The position numbers and the translations under genes were made by a program. Below are positions 5,489 through 6,822 of a stretch of DNA of 6,822 nt, in pieces (position 1 is the stretch's first letter; each line of letters begins with the position of its first letter). The stretch spans positions 1,040 to 7,861 of the forward strand of contig PLSN01000181.1 of the NCBI GenBank assembly GCA_003165135.1, written 5' to 3'. The stretch is from Bacteroidota bacterium (GTDB lineage Bacteria; Bacteroidota; Bacteroidia; Chitinophagales; LD1). The notes beneath the pieces were generated by a model that did not search any database, was not told the DNA's origin, and saw only the letters and a program-made list of their open reading frames with translations.

Positions 5489-6822
5489 TTACCTCAGTAC
5501 CAACTTCCCATTACTGAGCGTCTTATTATCATCAGCGATCTGCCAGAGATACATCCCGCTGGTCAGGTCATTGCGATGAAGCACTGTTGTCTGCTCTTTG
5601 AGCGGTTGATCCATGACCAAGCGACCGGTTAAGTCAAACAGTGTAAAGTGCAAATCGCTGTACCCATATATATCATTAGGCCCCGCCAATGCCACTGTAA
5701 ACTGCGAAGTTGCCGGATTGGGGAAGACAAAGAAGTTAATCAGATCAGCTATAGGCTTGATACCTGTATACAATGTGGGGCAGTCGCCATTGAGGCAGCC
5801 GTTGCTATCGACCTTCAGTAGCCATGCACGTTCATAATTAGTATTACCGATATGCTCATAAGCATCACCTACACAGGCATATCCACCATCTGCTGTTTCA
5901 GTAATATCATTTAGTATGTCTTGCCATGTACTATCATAATCATATACCTGATAGAAAATGGTATTGCCATTTTTATCGAGTTTAAGTATACACCCACCGT
6001 CATGAAATATTGTATCAGTATTCCGGATTTTGCCATATCCTTCTCCACAGATTACTATATCACCAGATTCTGTTTCAGTCATGCTGTTCATTAGAAGACC
6101 CATCGGAGACCTTTGGAAATATTTTTGCCAAACGATAGCACCGTTGGTATCAAACTTATAAATTACTGTAGGTCCAGATTGAGAGCCTGTCATATCTAAT
6201 ATATTTAGCGTGATCACACCACCACCTTCTTTTATGCCTGTAAAAGGCCCCTGAGCATTATCATAACCTATTGTCCCAAAGGTATCTCTCCATATAAGGT
6301 TCCCATTATTATCATATTTATCCACAAATATTGCAGAATCGGCGGGATTGCCACTTGCAGTATTCCGATGAGCTGTTCCCCATGGTTGATAGAAGCCGCC
6401 ATTGAATGTATATGGTGTATATGCTCCATTATAATCATCAGAGGCCATTGTTTTTTGCCAGATCTCATTACCCATTGTGTCTGTCTTAACCATCCACGCA
6501 GCCGCTCGTCCCTGAATAGAATTATCGCCTGCTTCTCCACAAAAGAGAAGATTACCATCGCTCAATTCACAGAAACCATAAAAGACAGATATATTTCCAT
6601 GACTATAATAATTTAAAAAAAATGTATCAAGTGTATATTTGTTAAATTTATAAAAGGTACCCATATCGGCTTGAACAACTAATGAGCCCGAGCCACCCCC
6701 ACTTATTAGATTTTCATTTTTCGTCATTCTCAATAAACCACCATCAAAATAAAAATCTGGTTTGAAAAGCCTTGACGAAATACTCAGGTTACCATTTGGA
6801 TCAGTCTTGATAAATGTTGTAG
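5489..6822 (-). CDS. T9SS type A sorting domain protein with propeller-like repeats, N-terminus missing
   Basis: The frame stays open from its TAA (5489-5491) to the right edge, giving 443 residues without a start, so the gene is cut by the window. The last 80 or so residues are a type IX secretion C-terminal sorting domain: FPNPATSQFTV, then LFDLTGRLV, then LTSGMYLWQI and a final GKLVLR. Such proteins cross the inner membrane by a signal peptide (not in view) and are exported to the cell surface or medium, usually with removal of this domain. The rest repeats a K-x-D-x-x-G-N-x-x-W unit about seven times, spaced mostly 54-62 residues apart. Each is paired with a strand like TETADGGYACVGDA. 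This suggests beta-propeller blades. I see no catalytic motif. The role is unknown; adhesion, binding or a structural surface function are all possible. Confidence 0.9.
   Translation of the reverse strand, partial: TTFIKTDPNGNLSISSRLFKPDFYFDGGLLRMTKNENLISGGGSGSLVVQADMGTFYKFNKYTLDTFFLNYYSHGNISVFYGFCELSDGNLLFCGEAGDNSIQGRAAAWMVKTDTMGNEIWQKTMASDDYNGAYTPYTFNGGFYQPWGTAHRNTASGNPADSAIFVDKYDNNGNLIWRDTFGTIGYDNAQGPFTGIKEGGGVITLNILDMTGSQSGPTVIYKFDTNGAIVWQKYFQRSPMGLLMNSMTETESGDIVICGEGYGKIRNTDTIFHDGGCILKLDKNGNTIFYQVYDYDSTWQDILNDITETADGGYACVGDAYEHIGNTNYERAWLLKVDSNGCLNGDCPTLYTGIKPIADLINFFVFPNPATSQFTVALAGPNDIYGYSDLHFTLFDLTGRLVMDQPLKEQTTVLHRNDLTSGMYLWQIADDNKTLSNGKLVLR
5492..5737 (-). other. T9SS type A C-terminal sorting domain
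   Basis: This segment encodes the final 82 residues of the exported repeat protein, beginning NFFVFPNP. The order is diagnostic of the Por/T9SS sorting domain: a PNP turn, an LFDLTGR strand-turn, a long strand, SGMYLW, and a short basic C-terminal strand ending in KLVLR. In the known system it is recognised by the outer-membrane translocon and cut off by the PorU sortase. Its presence implies that this organism has the T9SS machinery elsewhere in its genome. Confidence 0.9.

Noticed and set aside
6731..6733. Start of the T9SS protein at the TTG near 6733
   Set aside because: The same frame continues upstream without a stop to the window edge and encodes another repeat motif (FIKTDPNGNL). The TTG is therefore an internal leucine codon.
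1..6822. A hidden defence, mobile or RNA-based system
   Set aside because: All long coding stretches belong to recognised families, and the non-coding DNA totals under 300 bases. I saw no tRNA-like cloverleaf, direct-repeat array, transposase, integrase, nuclease module or reverse transcriptase.

Overview
The window looks like ordinary chromosomal sequence from a member of the Bacteroidota. The best evidence is a protein at the right edge ending in a type IX secretion (T9SS) type A sorting domain, a system confined to that phylum. The A-rich, Shine-Dalgarno-poor start regions fit as well. I cannot place it below phylum level.

Layout, left to right. Bases 1-122 (+) are the tail of a family 2 glycosyltransferase. 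After only 5 bases comes a convergent minus-strand pair: a second, ALG5-like family 2 glycosyltransferase (128-835) and, upstream of it, polA for DNA polymerase I (864-3728). They are 28 bases apart and probably co-transcribed, polA first. A 219-base AT-rich divergent spacer (3729-3947) separates polA from a plus-strand pair. The spacer carries a GC-rich palindromic repeat in the polA leader and a degenerate 9-base tandem repeat. The plus-strand pair is a gamma-carbonic-anhydrase-like hexapeptide-repeat protein (3948-4460) and a family 9, heptosyltransferase-like glycosyltransferase (about 4471-5469). A 19-base convergent gap leads to a large minus-strand gene for a T9SS-exported repeat protein. 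That gene is open to the right edge, so its N-terminus lies outside the window.

How the genes fit together. polA is housekeeping (Okazaki fragment processing and repair), with nuclease, proofreading and polymerase residues all present. The three glycosyltransferases suggest envelope glycan or lipid-linked sugar synthesis nearby, but they lie in three separate transcription directions and do not form one obvious locus. The gamma-CA-like protein and the family 9 enzyme probably share a transcript.

I found no tRNA, rRNA, CRISPR array, insertion sequence, phage gene, toxin-antitoxin or defence module, and no convincing undescribed system. The items most worth a second look are the palindromic repeat in the polA leader, a possible sliding-clamp-binding peptide in the PolA linker, the two glycosyltransferases that seem to start at TTG, and the tight tail-to-tail gene ends.
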